Shown here: piece by piece, positions 1 to 6,736 of the stretch
How positions within the stretch are numbered: the first letter of the stretch is position 1
How the letters are laid out: each line of letters starts with the position of its first letter
Source of the DNA: Clostridiales bacterium
GTDB lineage: Bacteria; Bacillota; Clostridia; Oscillospirales; CAG-272
Reading direction: 5' to 3'
Assembly (NCBI GenBank): GCA_018370615.1
Contig: JAGZAC010000082.1
Location: forward strand, 1-8,779
DNA: 8,779 nucleotides
Position numbers and translations under genes: made by a program
The notes under the pieces: generated by a model
What the model was told of the DNA's origin: nothing
Seen by the model: only the letters and a program-made list of their open reading frames with translations
Databases searched by the model: none

Positions 1-160
1 GCTTTCTGCTCCCGGTAGAGAACGGGCAAAGGCATTTTGCGATTATTTGGGAAAGAGAGGATTCAGTGCTACTATCCGCCGCAGGCTAGGCAGCGATATT
101 GACGCTTCCTGCGGACAGCTGCGGAGAAATCACTTAGAAGGTTCGAATGAAACTCCATAA
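1..160 (+). CDS. rlmN: 23S rRNA (adenine2503-C2)/tRNA A37 methyltransferase RlmN, C-terminal end (5' part outside window)
   Basis: Only the last 53 codons are present, read from base 2 to the TAA at 158-160. The peptide runs LSAPGRERAKAFCDYL, then a GFSATIRRRLGSDIDASCGQ stretch, and ends in LRRNHLEGSNETP. The GxDIDAxCGQL block is the conserved C-terminal motif of RlmN. Its cysteine (codon 110-112) corresponds to the family's methyl-carrying catalytic cysteine (Cys355 in E. coli). RlmN is a radical-SAM enzyme that methylates C2 of A2503 in 23S rRNA and of A37 in some tRNAs; the CxxxCxxC cluster motif lies upstream of the window. The tail after CGQL is about 14 residues, normal for the family. 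The stop codon lies inside the 38-bp terminator palindrome. The paralogue Cfr shares this architecture, but the sequence reads as ordinary RlmN. Confidence 0.93.
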   Translation, partial: LSAPGRERAKAFCDYLGKRGFSATIRRRLGSDIDASCGQLRRNHLEGSNETP

Positions 161-193
161 AGAAAAAAGACCCTAGGGTCTTTTTTCTTTATG
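156..193. terminator. Bidirectional rho-independent terminator, 38-bp perfect palindrome
   Basis: The 19 bases from 156 are exactly complementary to the 19 bases ending at 193. The core is GACCCTAGGGTC (169-180) with A-rich and T-rich arms. Read on either strand it gives a hairpin followed by TTTTTTCTTT. It fills the 41-bp gap between the convergent rlmN and P-II stop codons, and the rlmN TAA (158-160) lies inside the left arm. The GC part of the stem is short and the loop would be minimal, so function is inferred from position, symmetry and the T-run. Confidence 0.88.
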
Positions 194-201
194 AAAATAG
201 A

Positions 202-921
202 TTATTCTTCCAGGCCGATGGCTTCATCTATCGGCAGGGATATTATAGTTCCGTGTGCAGGCGTATGCAGCCCGCATGCGCTGCAAATGGCCGACATAAT
301 TTCGCTTTTCTTTTCTCTGGGGACTATAATCATGACAAAATCCTGTTCATCTTGCATGGAAACACCAAAATGCTGGCTCACGTGCTCTGAATTCCGTCGT
401 CTGCCCCGCAGGATGGTTCCTCCTTTGGCCCCGGCTTCTCTTGCCGTGTCGATGACTTCGTCACTGTATCCGGCAGCAACAGAAACCCATATTGCGTTAA
501 AACCTGATTTTTCCTGCAACTCTGCCATGTCGCTTTCTATCCTTTCCTTGATTCGTTTTTCTATCTTTGTACGGGAATCTTCATTCAGCATATGAAGGAG
601 AGGACTTTGCAGCCCTGTTATTGGAATTGTAATAACAATTCCTCCGCCCCTTTGATGAAAGGCAATATGTCGTCCGGTTTTTTGAAACAGTTCCTTTACT
701 GCGAATTTAGGCAAAAAACCAACTGTGATCAGCCGGGTTGTTCCTCCAAGGCCGAAAATATCCATAAGCTCCGACGGAGCAGTTCCCTGCCCACGGCATT
801 GATAGCTGATGGGGATGTGCATAGCATCAAAAATCTCTTCTAATTTTTCTTCATCCTCTACCCGCGTGATAAAAATGCACATGCGCGGGGCGGTAAGCTT
901 TCCTTCCTGTGGAATGCTCAT
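202..921 (-). CDS. Tandem P-II (GlnB-like) domain protein partnered with the DUF1538 membrane protein
   Basis: 239 residues, about twice a normal P-II protein (~112). Residues 12-105 follow the P-II pattern: beta strand MCIFITRV, helix DEEKLEEIFDAM, a T-loop-like region with CRGQGTAPSEL, then strand RLITVGFL, helix and strand GIVITIPI. A charged helical linker (about 112-139) joins a second copy at about 142-236 with SDEVIDTAREAGAKGGTILR, typical of P-II domains found beside DUF1538 proteins. Neither T-loop shows the GlnB tyrosine context used for uridylylation, so GlnD control is unlikely. P-II proteins are cytoplasmic sensors of ATP/ADP and 2-oxoglutarate that bind transporters or enzymes; the ligand here is unknown. 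The ATG overlaps the upstream TGA (918-921), and an AGGAGG seven bases before it lies in the upstream gene's last codons, so the two are probably translationally coupled. The family call is good; the exact domain split is inferred. Confidence 0.85.
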   Translation of the reverse strand: MSIPQEGKLTAPRMCIFITRVEDEEKLEEIFDAMHIPISYQCRGQGTAPSELMDIFGLGGTTRLITVGFLPKFAVKELFQKTGRHIAFHQRGGGIVITIPITGLQSPLLHMLNEDSRTKIEKRIKERIESDMAELQEKSGFNAIWVSVAAGYSDEVIDTAREAGAKGGTILRGRRRNSEHVSQHFGVSMQDEQDFVMIIVPREKKSEIMSAICSACGLHTPAHGTIISLPIDEAIGLEE

Positions 922-2447
922 TCGTAATCCTCCTCAATATCCACGATGGTATCCTCTGGCAGTGTTTCTTCAGGCGGCTGCGGTGTAGCCTTAGATTTGT
1001 GAACATAGATGATTCCCATGATTTGAATTGCAATCAGCGGGGCCATGGCGACCAAAGCCACGATGCCAAACGCATCTGTCACTACATTGCCTCCTACTGC
1101 CGCACAGGCGCCCATGGCCAGCGGCAACAGAAAAGTCGAGGTCATGGGACCGCTGGCAACGCCGCCGGAGTCAAAGGCAATTCCCACAAAAACAGATGGT
1201 ACAAGGCGGCTCAGTATTAGCGATATAGCATAGCCCGGAATAATTATCCAATAAATATTCAGTCCTGTCAAGACCCTTACCATGGCAAGAGCTACCGCGC
1301 AGGCCACGCCGGCAGAAAGTGCCGCGTTCATCATTTTGCGGGAAATTGTGCCGCCGGTAATATCTTCGACCTGTTTATTCAGCACCTGCACGGCAGGCTC
1401 AGCCTTTACAATATAATACCCGACAATGATTCCGATGGGAACCAGCAGCCATTTGAATGCGCTTCCTGCCAGTCCGCTTCCCAACAGATTCCCTACAGGC
1501 GCAAAGCCAACATTGACACCGGTGAGAAACAAAATCAGTCCCAGCACGGTGTATACAAAACCTACGACCATTCTCAATACCTGGCGCTTGTGGTAGCTTC
1601 GCGTAATCAGCTGAAAAACTGCAAACACGCCGGCAACGGGTAAAATGCTGATGGCAACTTCCTTGCCGTATTGGGGAAGCGCAGAAACAAATTCCTTCAT
1701 TACATCATATGTTGTTAGAACGCTGGGGACTTCCACTGTGGCGTAGGCAGCATCTGTGGGATTGTAAAAAATCCCCAGCAGCAAAACCATCATAATCGGT
1801 CCAATACTGCACAGAGCGACAAGACCAAAGCTGTCACTGGCGCTGTCTTTGTCACTGCGAGTGGCGGACAAACCCACGCCCAGTGCCATGATAAACGGAA
1901 CGGTCATGGGGCCGGTGGTAACGCCGCCGGAATCAAAGGCCACGGAGGTAAACGAATCTGGCGAGAAGAAGGACAGTGCAAATAAAAAGATATAAAACAC
2001 CAGCAACAATTTTGAAAGGCTGATATGGAACAGAACACGGAGAACAGCCAGTACAAGAAAAATGCCTACGCCCACTGCAACTGTCCAAATGAGCACTTGG
2101 TTGGGAATAGAGGCAACCTGATTTGCCAACACCTGCAGGTCCGGTTCCGCGATGGTGATGATCGCTCCCATAAGAAAGCTGACAAGTGCGATGAAAACAA
2201 TGTGGTTTCCCTTCATTAGGCGTCCGCCGACGCCTTGTCCCAGCGGCGTCATGGCCATTTCGGCGCCAAGCTGAAAAAAGCCCATACCGACAATCAGCAA
2301 AACTGCTCCAGTGAGAAAAAGAGCCACCGTGCCGATCTCCATTGGTACTAAGGTAATACTCAGCAATAAGACAATAACGGTGATAGGAAGCACGCTGGAC
2401 AGAGATTCTTTGATTTTTTCTTTTAATTTTTCATTCACAACAATCAA
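918..2447 (-). CDS. DUF1538-family integral membrane protein, two-repeat fused form (putative transporter)
   Basis: 509 residues, very hydrophobic, about 12 membrane segments by eye. It is an internal duplication with a period near 250 residues. FDSGGVTTGPMT (171-182) matches FDSGGVASGPMT (425-436), AEPDLQVLANQV (100-111) matches AEPAVQVLNKQV (349-360), and DSFGLVAL (205-212) matches DAFGIVAL (458-465). These are hallmarks of the DUF1538 family of predicted transporters, which in other bacteria is often encoded as two separate genes next to a P-II gene. The substrate is not known. The C-terminal tail (about 484-509) is acidic and probably cytoplasmic, a possible docking site for the partner. 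The TTG start at 2447 is chosen because AGGAGG (2451-2456 on this strand) is 3-4 bases upstream. An in-frame GTG at 2438 is 13 bases away and is the alternative. It is first in the operon, followed with overlap by the P-II gene. Confidence 0.87.
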   Translation of the reverse strand: MIVVNEKLKEKIKESLSSVLPITVIVLLLSITLVPMEIGTVALFLTGAVLLIVGMGFFQLGAEMAMTPLGQGVGGRLMKGNHIVFIALVSFLMGAIITIAEPDLQVLANQVASIPNQVLIWTVAVGVGIFLVLAVLRVLFHISLSKLLLVFYIFLFALSFFSPDSFTSVAFDSGGVTTGPMTVPFIMALGVGLSATRSDKDSASDSFGLVALCSIGPIMMVLLLGIFYNPTDAAYATVEVPSVLTTYDVMKEFVSALPQYGKEVAISILPVAGVFAVFQLITRSYHKRQVLRMVVGFVYTVLGLILFLTGVNVGFAPVGNLLGSGLAGSAFKWLLVPIGIIVGYYIVKAEPAVQVLNKQVEDITGGTISRKMMNAALSAGVACAVALAMVRVLTGLNIYWIIIPGYAISLILSRLVPSVFVGIAFDSGGVASGPMTSTFLLPLAMGACAAVGGNVVTDAFGIVALVAMAPLIAIQIMGIIYVHKSKATPQPPEETLPEDTIVDIEEDYE

Positions 2448-2524
2448 AAGACCTCCTTTCTTAGATAAGGGTATTTTAGCGGCAGCGTCTGTTTTGCATT
2501 TACTTTATCTATTATCTATTATAT

Positions 2525-2553
2525 ATTATATATTAAAATGGAAGGGATTTCAA
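2525..2553 (-). promoter_or_regulatory. Sigma-A promoter of the DUF1538/P-II operon
   Basis: On the minus strand there is TTGAAA (2548-2553), a 17-nt spacer and TATAAT (2525-2530). The -10 is perfect and the -35 has one or two mismatches. The start site should fall near 2518, giving an untranslated leader of about 70 nt that ends in the AGGAGG of the first gene. The A/T-rich stretch after the -10 (2500-2530) is repetitive TATTA/TATC sequence, so an alternative -10 a few bases off cannot be excluded. Confidence 0.75.
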
Positions 2554-2753
2554 TGCATTTCAAGGATGTTTTAAGCTGCATGATTCTTGCTTAAGAGATA
2601 TTTTCCACCAATTTCGATGGGCGCCCGCCAATGAAATGGGCTTGCCTATGCTGGGGCTATAAGTGTGTTCATGCGTTTTTGTTCCTAAAGCATAAGAACA
2701 GGAGAGATTTTACGAGAAATTGAAAGAGAATGAGAGATAAATAAATGATAAAT

Positions 2754-2813
2754 TAAAAAAATAAAAGTTTTTTTATAAAATCTATTGACATACTTGTATA
2801 TATTTGCTATAAT
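2754..2813 (+). promoter_or_regulatory. Consensus sigma-A promoter of rplM-rpsI with an upstream A/T (UP-like) element
   Basis: TTGACA (2785-2790), a 17-nt spacer and TATAAT (2808-2813) match both consensus hexamers exactly. Immediately upstream, 2754-2783 is almost pure A/T with an A-tract and a T-tract, as in UP elements that raise ribosomal promoter strength. Transcription should start near 2820, leaving a leader of about 39 nt. That seems short for the L13 autoregulatory leader known in some Firmicutes, and I cannot recognise one here. Confidence 0.9.
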
Positions 2814-2858
2814 GCAGCTTGTTGAAAAATCACCAAAGTGTAAATCGGAGGATATCTT

Positions 2859-3287
2859 ATGTCTACTTATATGGCAAAGAAAGAAACCGTGGAACGCAAG
2901 TGGTATATTATCGATGCGGCAGGAAAGCCCCTCGGTAAAACTGCAGCGGCAGCGGCTACAATTCTTCGTGGGAAACACCGTCCTGAGTTTACTCCGCATG
3001 TGGATTGCGGCGAATTTGTTGTGATTGTAAATGCAGGTAAGGCAGTTCTCACAGGGAAAAAATTAGAACAGAAATTTTATCGCCGGCACTCCGGCTACGT
3101 GGGCGGCCTCAAGGAAGTTTCCTACAAAACCCTGATGGCAACCAAGCCTGAGTTTGCCATGGAGCACGCGGTAAAGGGCATGCTTCCTCACAATTCTATC
3201 GGTGCGAAGGCAATTACCCGCCTGAAGGTATATGCAGGCGAAGCCCATAAGCAGCAGGCACAGAAGCCTGTTCCCTACGAAATCTGA
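2859..3287 (+). CDS. rplM: 50S ribosomal protein L13
   Basis: 142 residues, the normal bacterial L13 length. Recognisable family segments are the N-terminal ERKWYIIDAAGKPLGKTAAA, then LRGKHRPEFTPHVDCGEFVV, the GKKLEQKFYRRHSGYVGG segment, and the C-terminal AVKGMLPHN...KVYAGEAHKQQAQKP. L13 binds 23S rRNA early in 50S assembly. GGAGG (2847-2851) lies seven bases before the ATG, which fixes the start; a second in-frame ATG at codon 5 (MAKKE) lacks its own site. Many L13 proteins begin near that point, so the four extra residues are slightly unusual. It is followed 17 bp later by rpsI, the usual rplM-rpsI pair, both read from the strong promoter at 2785. Confidence 0.98.
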   Translation: MSTYMAKKETVERKWYIIDAAGKPLGKTAAAAATILRGKHRPEFTPHVDCGEFVVIVNAGKAVLTGKKLEQKFYRRHSGYVGGLKEVSYKTLMATKPEFAMEHAVKGMLPHNSIGAKAITRLKVYAGEAHKQQAQKPVPYEI

Positions 3288-3304
3288 GAGGAGGATGAAC
3301 GAAA

Positions 3305-3706
3305 ATGTATACAAGTGCAAAACCTTATTTTTACGGTACCGGCAGAAGAAAAAGTTCTGTTGCCCGCGTTCGTCTTTATCCTGGAACAGGCAGCATAACC
3401 ATTAACGGTCGTGATATTGATGAGTATTTTGGCCTGGAGACGATGAAGCTGATCATCAACCAGCCCTTTGAAGTGACTGGCACAGTGGGCAAATTTGATA
3501 TTGTTGCCAGCGTAAAGGGCGGCGGATTTTCCGGTCAGGCCGGTGCAATCCGTCACGGTGCTTCCCGGGCGCTGCTTCTTGCAGACGAGACCTTCCGTCC
3601 TGCCCTGAAGAAAGCAGGATTTTTGACTCGTGACCCAAGAATGAAGGAAAGAAAGAAGTACGGTCTCAAAGCCGCACGTCGTGCAAGCCAGTTCTCCAAG
3701 AGATAA
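3305..3706 (+). CDS. rpsI: 30S ribosomal protein S9
   Basis: 133 residues, typical of S9 (about 130). It opens with YFYGTGRRKSSVARVRLYPG, continues with the INGRDIDEYF segment and the GGGFSGQAGAIRHGASRALL core, and ends in the basic KKYGLKAARRASQFSKR tail. In the ribosome this tail reaches the P-site tRNA, and the terminal SKR is conserved. AGGAGG (3289-3294) lies ten bases before the ATG. An ATG at 3295 is out of frame. There is no promoter in the 17-bp gap, so it is co-transcribed with rplM, and a strong terminator follows 14 bp after the stop. Confidence 0.98.
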   Translation: MYTSAKPYFYGTGRRKSSVARVRLYPGTGSITINGRDIDEYFGLETMKLIINQPFEVTGTVGKFDIVASVKGGGFSGQAGAIRHGASRALLLADETFRPALKKAGFLTRDPRMKERKKYGLKAARRASQFSKR

Positions 3707-3720
3707 TTTTATGGAATGTT

Positions 3721-3757
3721 CACCCCAGGGCAGACGCCCTGGGGTGTTTTGCTTTTT
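3721..3757 (+). terminator. Rho-independent terminator of rplM-rpsI
   Basis: An 11-bp perfect GC-rich stem, CACCCCAGGGC (3721-3731) pairing with GCCCTGGGGTG (3736-3746), closes on the loop AGAC. TTTTGCTTTTT follows. It lies 14 bp after the rpsI stop and separates the ribosomal operon from the surface-protein gene. Confidence 0.96.
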
Positions 3758-3807
3758 ACCTAGTCTGATGGAGAGATATGCTCTACCGGCGGATTTTAAA
3801 TGCACAG

Positions 3808-3836
3808 TTGCTTTTTATAAAAAAATACAGTATACT
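3808..3836 (+). promoter_or_regulatory. Sigma-A promoter of the surface-protein gene
   Basis: TTGCTT (3808-3813), a 17-nt A/T-rich spacer and TATACT (3831-3836) lie after the rpsI terminator. Transcription would start near 3843, about 32 nt before the GTG start at 3875. The -35 is moderate and the -10 is close to consensus. Confidence 0.7.
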
Positions 3837-3862
3837 ATTTATTGTATTTATTGAAAACACAT

Positions 3863-3877
3863 GGAGGATACGGCGTG
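3863..3877 (+). promoter_or_regulatory. Ribosome binding site that selects the GTG start at 3875
   Basis: GGAGG (3863-3867) is followed by seven bases and GTG (3875-3877). The only upstream in-frame alternative, at 3842, would put this site inside the coding region, lies at the predicted transcription start, and would place 11 residues before an otherwise ideal signal peptide. The GTG is therefore preferred. Confidence 0.85.
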
Positions 3878-4891
3878 AAGATTGCAAGATCTATAATCGG
3901 CATTCTGGCGGTACTGCTCCTTTTGGGGAGTATGGTGCTGCCGTCTGTCGCGCTGCCCGATGATACGCCCTCCGTGACCTTGGATATATTGGATCCCAGT
4001 ATTTGGGTGGGAAGTGATGCTGTTTCCCGTGTCGTGACATATACTACAAGCACCGGCGATGCACTGTATGTGTCTGCTCAGGGAACGGAGGAGGAAACCC
4101 TTTCGATTTCTGCCCCCTTTGAGGAGCCTTTGGATTTTTCCTCCTTTCGGGAGCTTGCGCTTTCCCTGCATATCAGCGGAAGCGGGGACAGCAGCTTTAC
4201 CATTTCTTTTTTATCTGAAGGTGTGTACTACAACGCTTCTGTAGACATATCCGGCAGTGGGGAACAAATGGTATATGTACCGATTCCACAGCAGGCACAA
4301 GGCATGGTAGATGCCCTGGCGCTGACGGTAACGCGGCTGGGGAATCCAATTTCTTCTTTTATGGTCAGGTCAGTTTCGGGAGATGCAGGCTTCAGCTATG
4401 CTTATGTGGACCTCTTTATGAGTGCGGGATTTACGTCTGTATCCGGCACGATAGAGGAACAGGAGGATCGTGTGCTTATCAGTACAGAGAACGGGAGCGC
4501 CGCATTTTATCCCAATTATATACTGGACGATGGTTTGGATGGCAGCGCGGCAGTGTGCCTGCGTATTCAAAGCAATCACACTTCAGGAACCATCGCCATA
4601 CAGGGGGTGTCGGGTACAGCGCCTCTTGCTCTTGTGCCGGGAGAACACACGTATGCGTTTATTGTAGAGGATATTTCCTCTGCGTTGCAATATGTTTTTG
4701 ATGGTGTAGATGCGACACAAGAGAACCCAATTGTTGTGACAGGTGCGGCAATTTATTCCACTGAAGTGTCTTCTTCCGAGAGAATCGGGAGCATTACTTC
4801 CTGCCACTCAGACGGGAGTGAAGTATCGGTGCGGGGGACGCTTCCTTCAGATACAGTAGTAGAATATATTGACGGGGAACTGGCACTGTAA
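3875..4891 (+). CDS. N-terminal fragment of the split surface protein (signal peptide plus beta-rich domain)
   Basis: 338 residues if translation stops at the TAA. The first 26 residues form a classical signal peptide: basic MKIAR, hydrophobic core to about residue 22, and SVA before a likely cleavage at 26/27. There is no lipobox cysteine. The mature part is rich in S, T, G and hydrophobic alternation. A segment with EPLDFSSFRELALSLHISGS and later VYYNASVDISGSGEQMVYVP resembles a carbohydrate-binding-module-like jelly roll, but no specific family is recognised. Without the downstream half it has no anchor and would be released. The promoter and ribosome binding site in front are intact, so a truncated product could be made. 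Confidence 0.7.
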   Translation: MKIARSIIGILAVLLLLGSMVLPSVALPDDTPSVTLDILDPSIWVGSDAVSRVVTYTTSTGDALYVSAQGTEEETLSISAPFEEPLDFSSFRELALSLHISGSGDSSFTISFLSEGVYYNASVDISGSGEQMVYVPIPQQAQGMVDALALTVTRLGNPISSFMVRSVSGDAGFSYAYVDLFMSAGFTSVSGTIEEQEDRVLISTENGSAAFYPNYILDDGLDGSAAVCLRIQSNHTSGTIAIQGVSGTAPLALVPGEHTYAFIVEDISSALQYVFDGVDATQENPIVVTGAAIYSTEVSSSERIGSITSCHSDGSEVSVRGTLPSDTVVEYIDGELAL

Positions 4892-4948
4892 ATTATACCA
4901 GTTTGGGCGGATGAGGAGGCGGTCCTGCAGGAGGAACCGGCCGCAACG

Positions 4949-6613
4949 ATGAGCATTTCCACCCGTTTTGAGCTTTCCGCCGTACCTCAGGAACTGGACG
5001 TCCTCTGTAAGTATAAAGTGATGATTCTATCCGGAGATGAAAAAATATCTGTAGCTCCATCAGTGTTTTTGAACAGCGGTGCTGCTGTGTCTATATCTGA
5101 TTCTTCTGTGACGGGCATACATGGGACAGATACTGTGGGAGTATTTGAATCCAATGTTACCAGTGTAGTTTTGGATGTGTATGCCGATAGGCTGCTGGAG
5201 ACAGAAGACGTATACGGGGCCCTGCTGTATGCTGCGGGCAGCACGTATTACTATCTCGACCGTTCTTATATAGAGGAGTTGGATCTGCAGATTCAATTCT
5301 GCCGTTCCTCCGGAACAAGGATATATCTTCGATTTTTGACGTCAGAACAGGATGCGTTTGCATATACGTCAGCGGATCAGGGAAGTATTATGCAAATGTG
5401 TGCACTCACTGCTTTTCTTGCGGAAAGATATCAGGGAATTGCTGGCTTTATTATGGGAAGTCATGTGAATATGGAATACGGAGAGAATCCAGAGGATTTT
5501 GCAAGCCTTGCAGCAGTTTTTTCGGCGGTTGTACAAAAAGAGAGTCCGGGTACGGCTGTGGTAGTTCCGGTATGCCGGGCAGACAGTATTACCCAGACAG
5601 ATCCGGCGTTGTTTTTATCCAGATTGTCGGCTGAGAGCAGCCGACGTGGTGCCGGCAGTGTTATGGTTCTTTATGAAATCGGCCCACAGCCGCAGAATGC
5701 GGTGTCGGAGGTATCTCATTACACGTCTCTTGTGTCTGCATGTGGACATGCCTGCGACGGCGGTATGCTCTTCTGGCAGCCGGACGGCGGAACCGATACG
5801 GATATTAGTGAAATTTATGAAAATATATGCTTGGAAGCAATGCAGTCGGGACTGCGCAGTGTGGTGTTGTCTGTCCCACATATCAGCGTTTCCAGCACGC
5901 TGTTTGAAGGAATCAAAGAAGCCATATTTGAAAATACCTCCGCACAGCTTTTGCAAAAGCTGGCCGAAAAAAACAGCAGCGAGACGTATCTCGGTACGTA
6001 CTCCTTATGGGATTTTACCGCATCCTATGATATTGGCGGCTGGGTGTCTGGCGGAGGACTTGGCAGAATTATTTCTGCAAACGCAGAAAACGGAAGCGGG
6101 AGAGTGCTGCAAACCACATTGGAAGCCTCTAATGATGAGGCAGGAATTCTGTTGTGCTGGTTGGAGCGGCCATTGGATTTAACGGGAGACAGTGTTGCGT
6201 TTTCATTTCATCTGTATGAAGCAGGGGAAAATGCTGCCCTTTCTATTGTATTTGGAAGCGGCGATTCCAGAGCCGAGTTTTTACTTTCACCGGAGCAGGA
6301 CTCCGACTTTACAGCAACCTGTGATTTAAGTGATTTTTCAAATGCTTCTGCTGTAGAATATATTGCCGTCATTCTGTGGGGACAGAAGGATGCCGTTTTG
6401 GAAGTCTCCAAAGTGGAGATCTGCAGCAAGGAAAAAACTGCGCAGCAGCTGCAGTTTCTTGCAGAAGGTACTGCACAGGAGACAGAAGCAGATAGGCCAG
6501 TCTACTATTTCATTGTTGTTGTCCTAGCCGCGGTAACGGTTGTGATTTTTTCTATATTGAGTCGAAAAAACAATCGGGGAAAAGTACAAAAAAATATATT
6601 GTATCGTAAATAG
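4949..6613 (+). CDS. C-terminal fragment of the split surface protein (TIM-barrel-like core, beta domain, membrane anchor)
   Basis: 554 residues from the first ATG after the stop, though the same frame is open from 4892. The nearest AGGAGG is 14 bases before this ATG, too far for efficient initiation, and no signal peptide is present, so independent expression is doubtful. Residues about 67-310 alternate strands and helices as in a TIM barrel: VLDVYADRLL, GSTYYYLDRSYIEELDLQI, RIYLRFLTS, IAGFIMGSHVN, TAVVVPVCRA, SVMVLYEIG, GMLFWQPDGG and SVVLSVPH. The layout recalls DUF5722-like glycoside-hydrolase-type barrels, an uncertain match made from memory. A beta-sandwich-like region follows (about 350-500, opening YSLWDFTASYDIGGWVSGGG). 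Residues 518-538 form a transmembrane helix and the last 16 are basic, giving an outside-facing, C-terminally anchored protein. Confidence 0.65.
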   Translation: MSISTRFELSAVPQELDVLCKYKVMILSGDEKISVAPSVFLNSGAAVSISDSSVTGIHGTDTVGVFESNVTSVVLDVYADRLLETEDVYGALLYAAGSTYYYLDRSYIEELDLQIQFCRSSGTRIYLRFLTSEQDAFAYTSADQGSIMQMCALTAFLAERYQGIAGFIMGSHVNMEYGENPEDFASLAAVFSAVVQKESPGTAVVVPVCRADSITQTDPALFLSRLSAESSRRGAGSVMVLYEIGPQPQNAVSEVSHYTSLVSACGHACDGGMLFWQPDGGTDTDISEIYENICLEAMQSGLRSVVLSVPHISVSSTLFEGIKEAIFENTSAQLLQKLAEKNSSETYLGTYSLWDFTASYDIGGWVSGGGLGRIISANAENGSGRVLQTTLEASNDEAGILLCWLERPLDLTGDSVAFSFHLYEAGENAALSIVFGSGDSRAEFLLSPEQDSDFTATCDLSDFSNASAVEYIAVILWGQKDAVLEVSKVEICSKEKTAQQLQFLAEGTAQETEADRPVYYFIVVVLAAVTVVIFSILSRKNNRGKVQKNILYRK

Positions 6614-6736
6614 CCTTGAGACTGCGAAAATAAGGCTCTGCTGGTTATTGCTTGCGGCTGCATCTTAGTGGCTGCCGTGTTTTGATGCAAAAGAAATTCA
6701 ATCAACATTTAAAAATATTTACAAGGAGCAAACCAT

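Larger units (their letters stand above)
2448..2858. other. 411-bp divergent intergenic region with two back-to-back promoters
   Basis: The left part carries the promoter and a leader of about 70 nt for the minus-strand DUF1538/P-II operon. The right part carries the rplM promoter with an A/T-tract region. The middle (about 2560-2740) has no convincing gene. It contains small imperfect dyads, such as GTTC...GAAC arms at 2681-2699 and GGGCGCCC at 2619-2626, that might bind a regulator but are too weak to call. I see no riboswitch or attenuator fold. Confidence 0.7.
3875..6613 (+). pseudogene. Large secreted, membrane-anchored surface protein interrupted by one in-frame TAA
   Basis: Frame 3875-6613 is open for 912 codons apart from TAA at 4889-4891 (codon 339). 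The residues on both sides read as continuous secreted-protein sequence: VVEYIDGELAL, stop, IIPVWADEEAVLQEEPA. Only the upstream part has a signal peptide and only the downstream part has a membrane anchor, which is expected if one protein was cut in two. The order is signal peptide 1-26, beta-rich domain about 60-330, linker, putative TIM barrel about 425-668, a second beta-sandwich-like domain about 708-858, membrane segment 876-896 and a basic 16-residue tail. The role is unknown; cell-surface carbohydrate binding or hydrolysis is a guess. One base change (for example from a TAC or TAT tyrosine codon) would restore the gene. A nonsense mutation, a sequencing error or readthrough remain possible. 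Confidence 0.75.

Noticed and set aside
191..843. Plus-strand open frames opposite the P-II gene (191-595 and 592-843)
   Set aside because: They are antisense to a well-supported gene, have no ribosome binding site, and encode sequence unlike any family. The first starts inside the terminator palindrome.
2538..2595. Tiny plus-strand reading frame MHFKDVLSCMILA with a GAAGGG in front
   Set aside because: Thirteen codons overlapping the -35 of the opposite promoter, with no supporting context.
2601..2660. Two CCAAT...ATGGGC near-repeats and the GGGCGCCC palindrome upstream of rplM
   Set aside because: Short and imperfect, with no consistent spacing to either promoter; could be chance.
6614..6700. 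Possible terminator after the surface-protein gene (AGCCTT...AAGGCT arms near 6612-6636)
   Set aside because: Only a 6-bp stem around a large loop, and no T-run follows. A second GGC/GCC pairing near 6655-6678 is equally weak.
6614..6736. Purine riboswitch or promoter ahead of guaA
   Set aside because: The 123-bp gap shows none of the conserved purine-aptamer loop sequences, and no -35/-10 pair with proper spacing was found.
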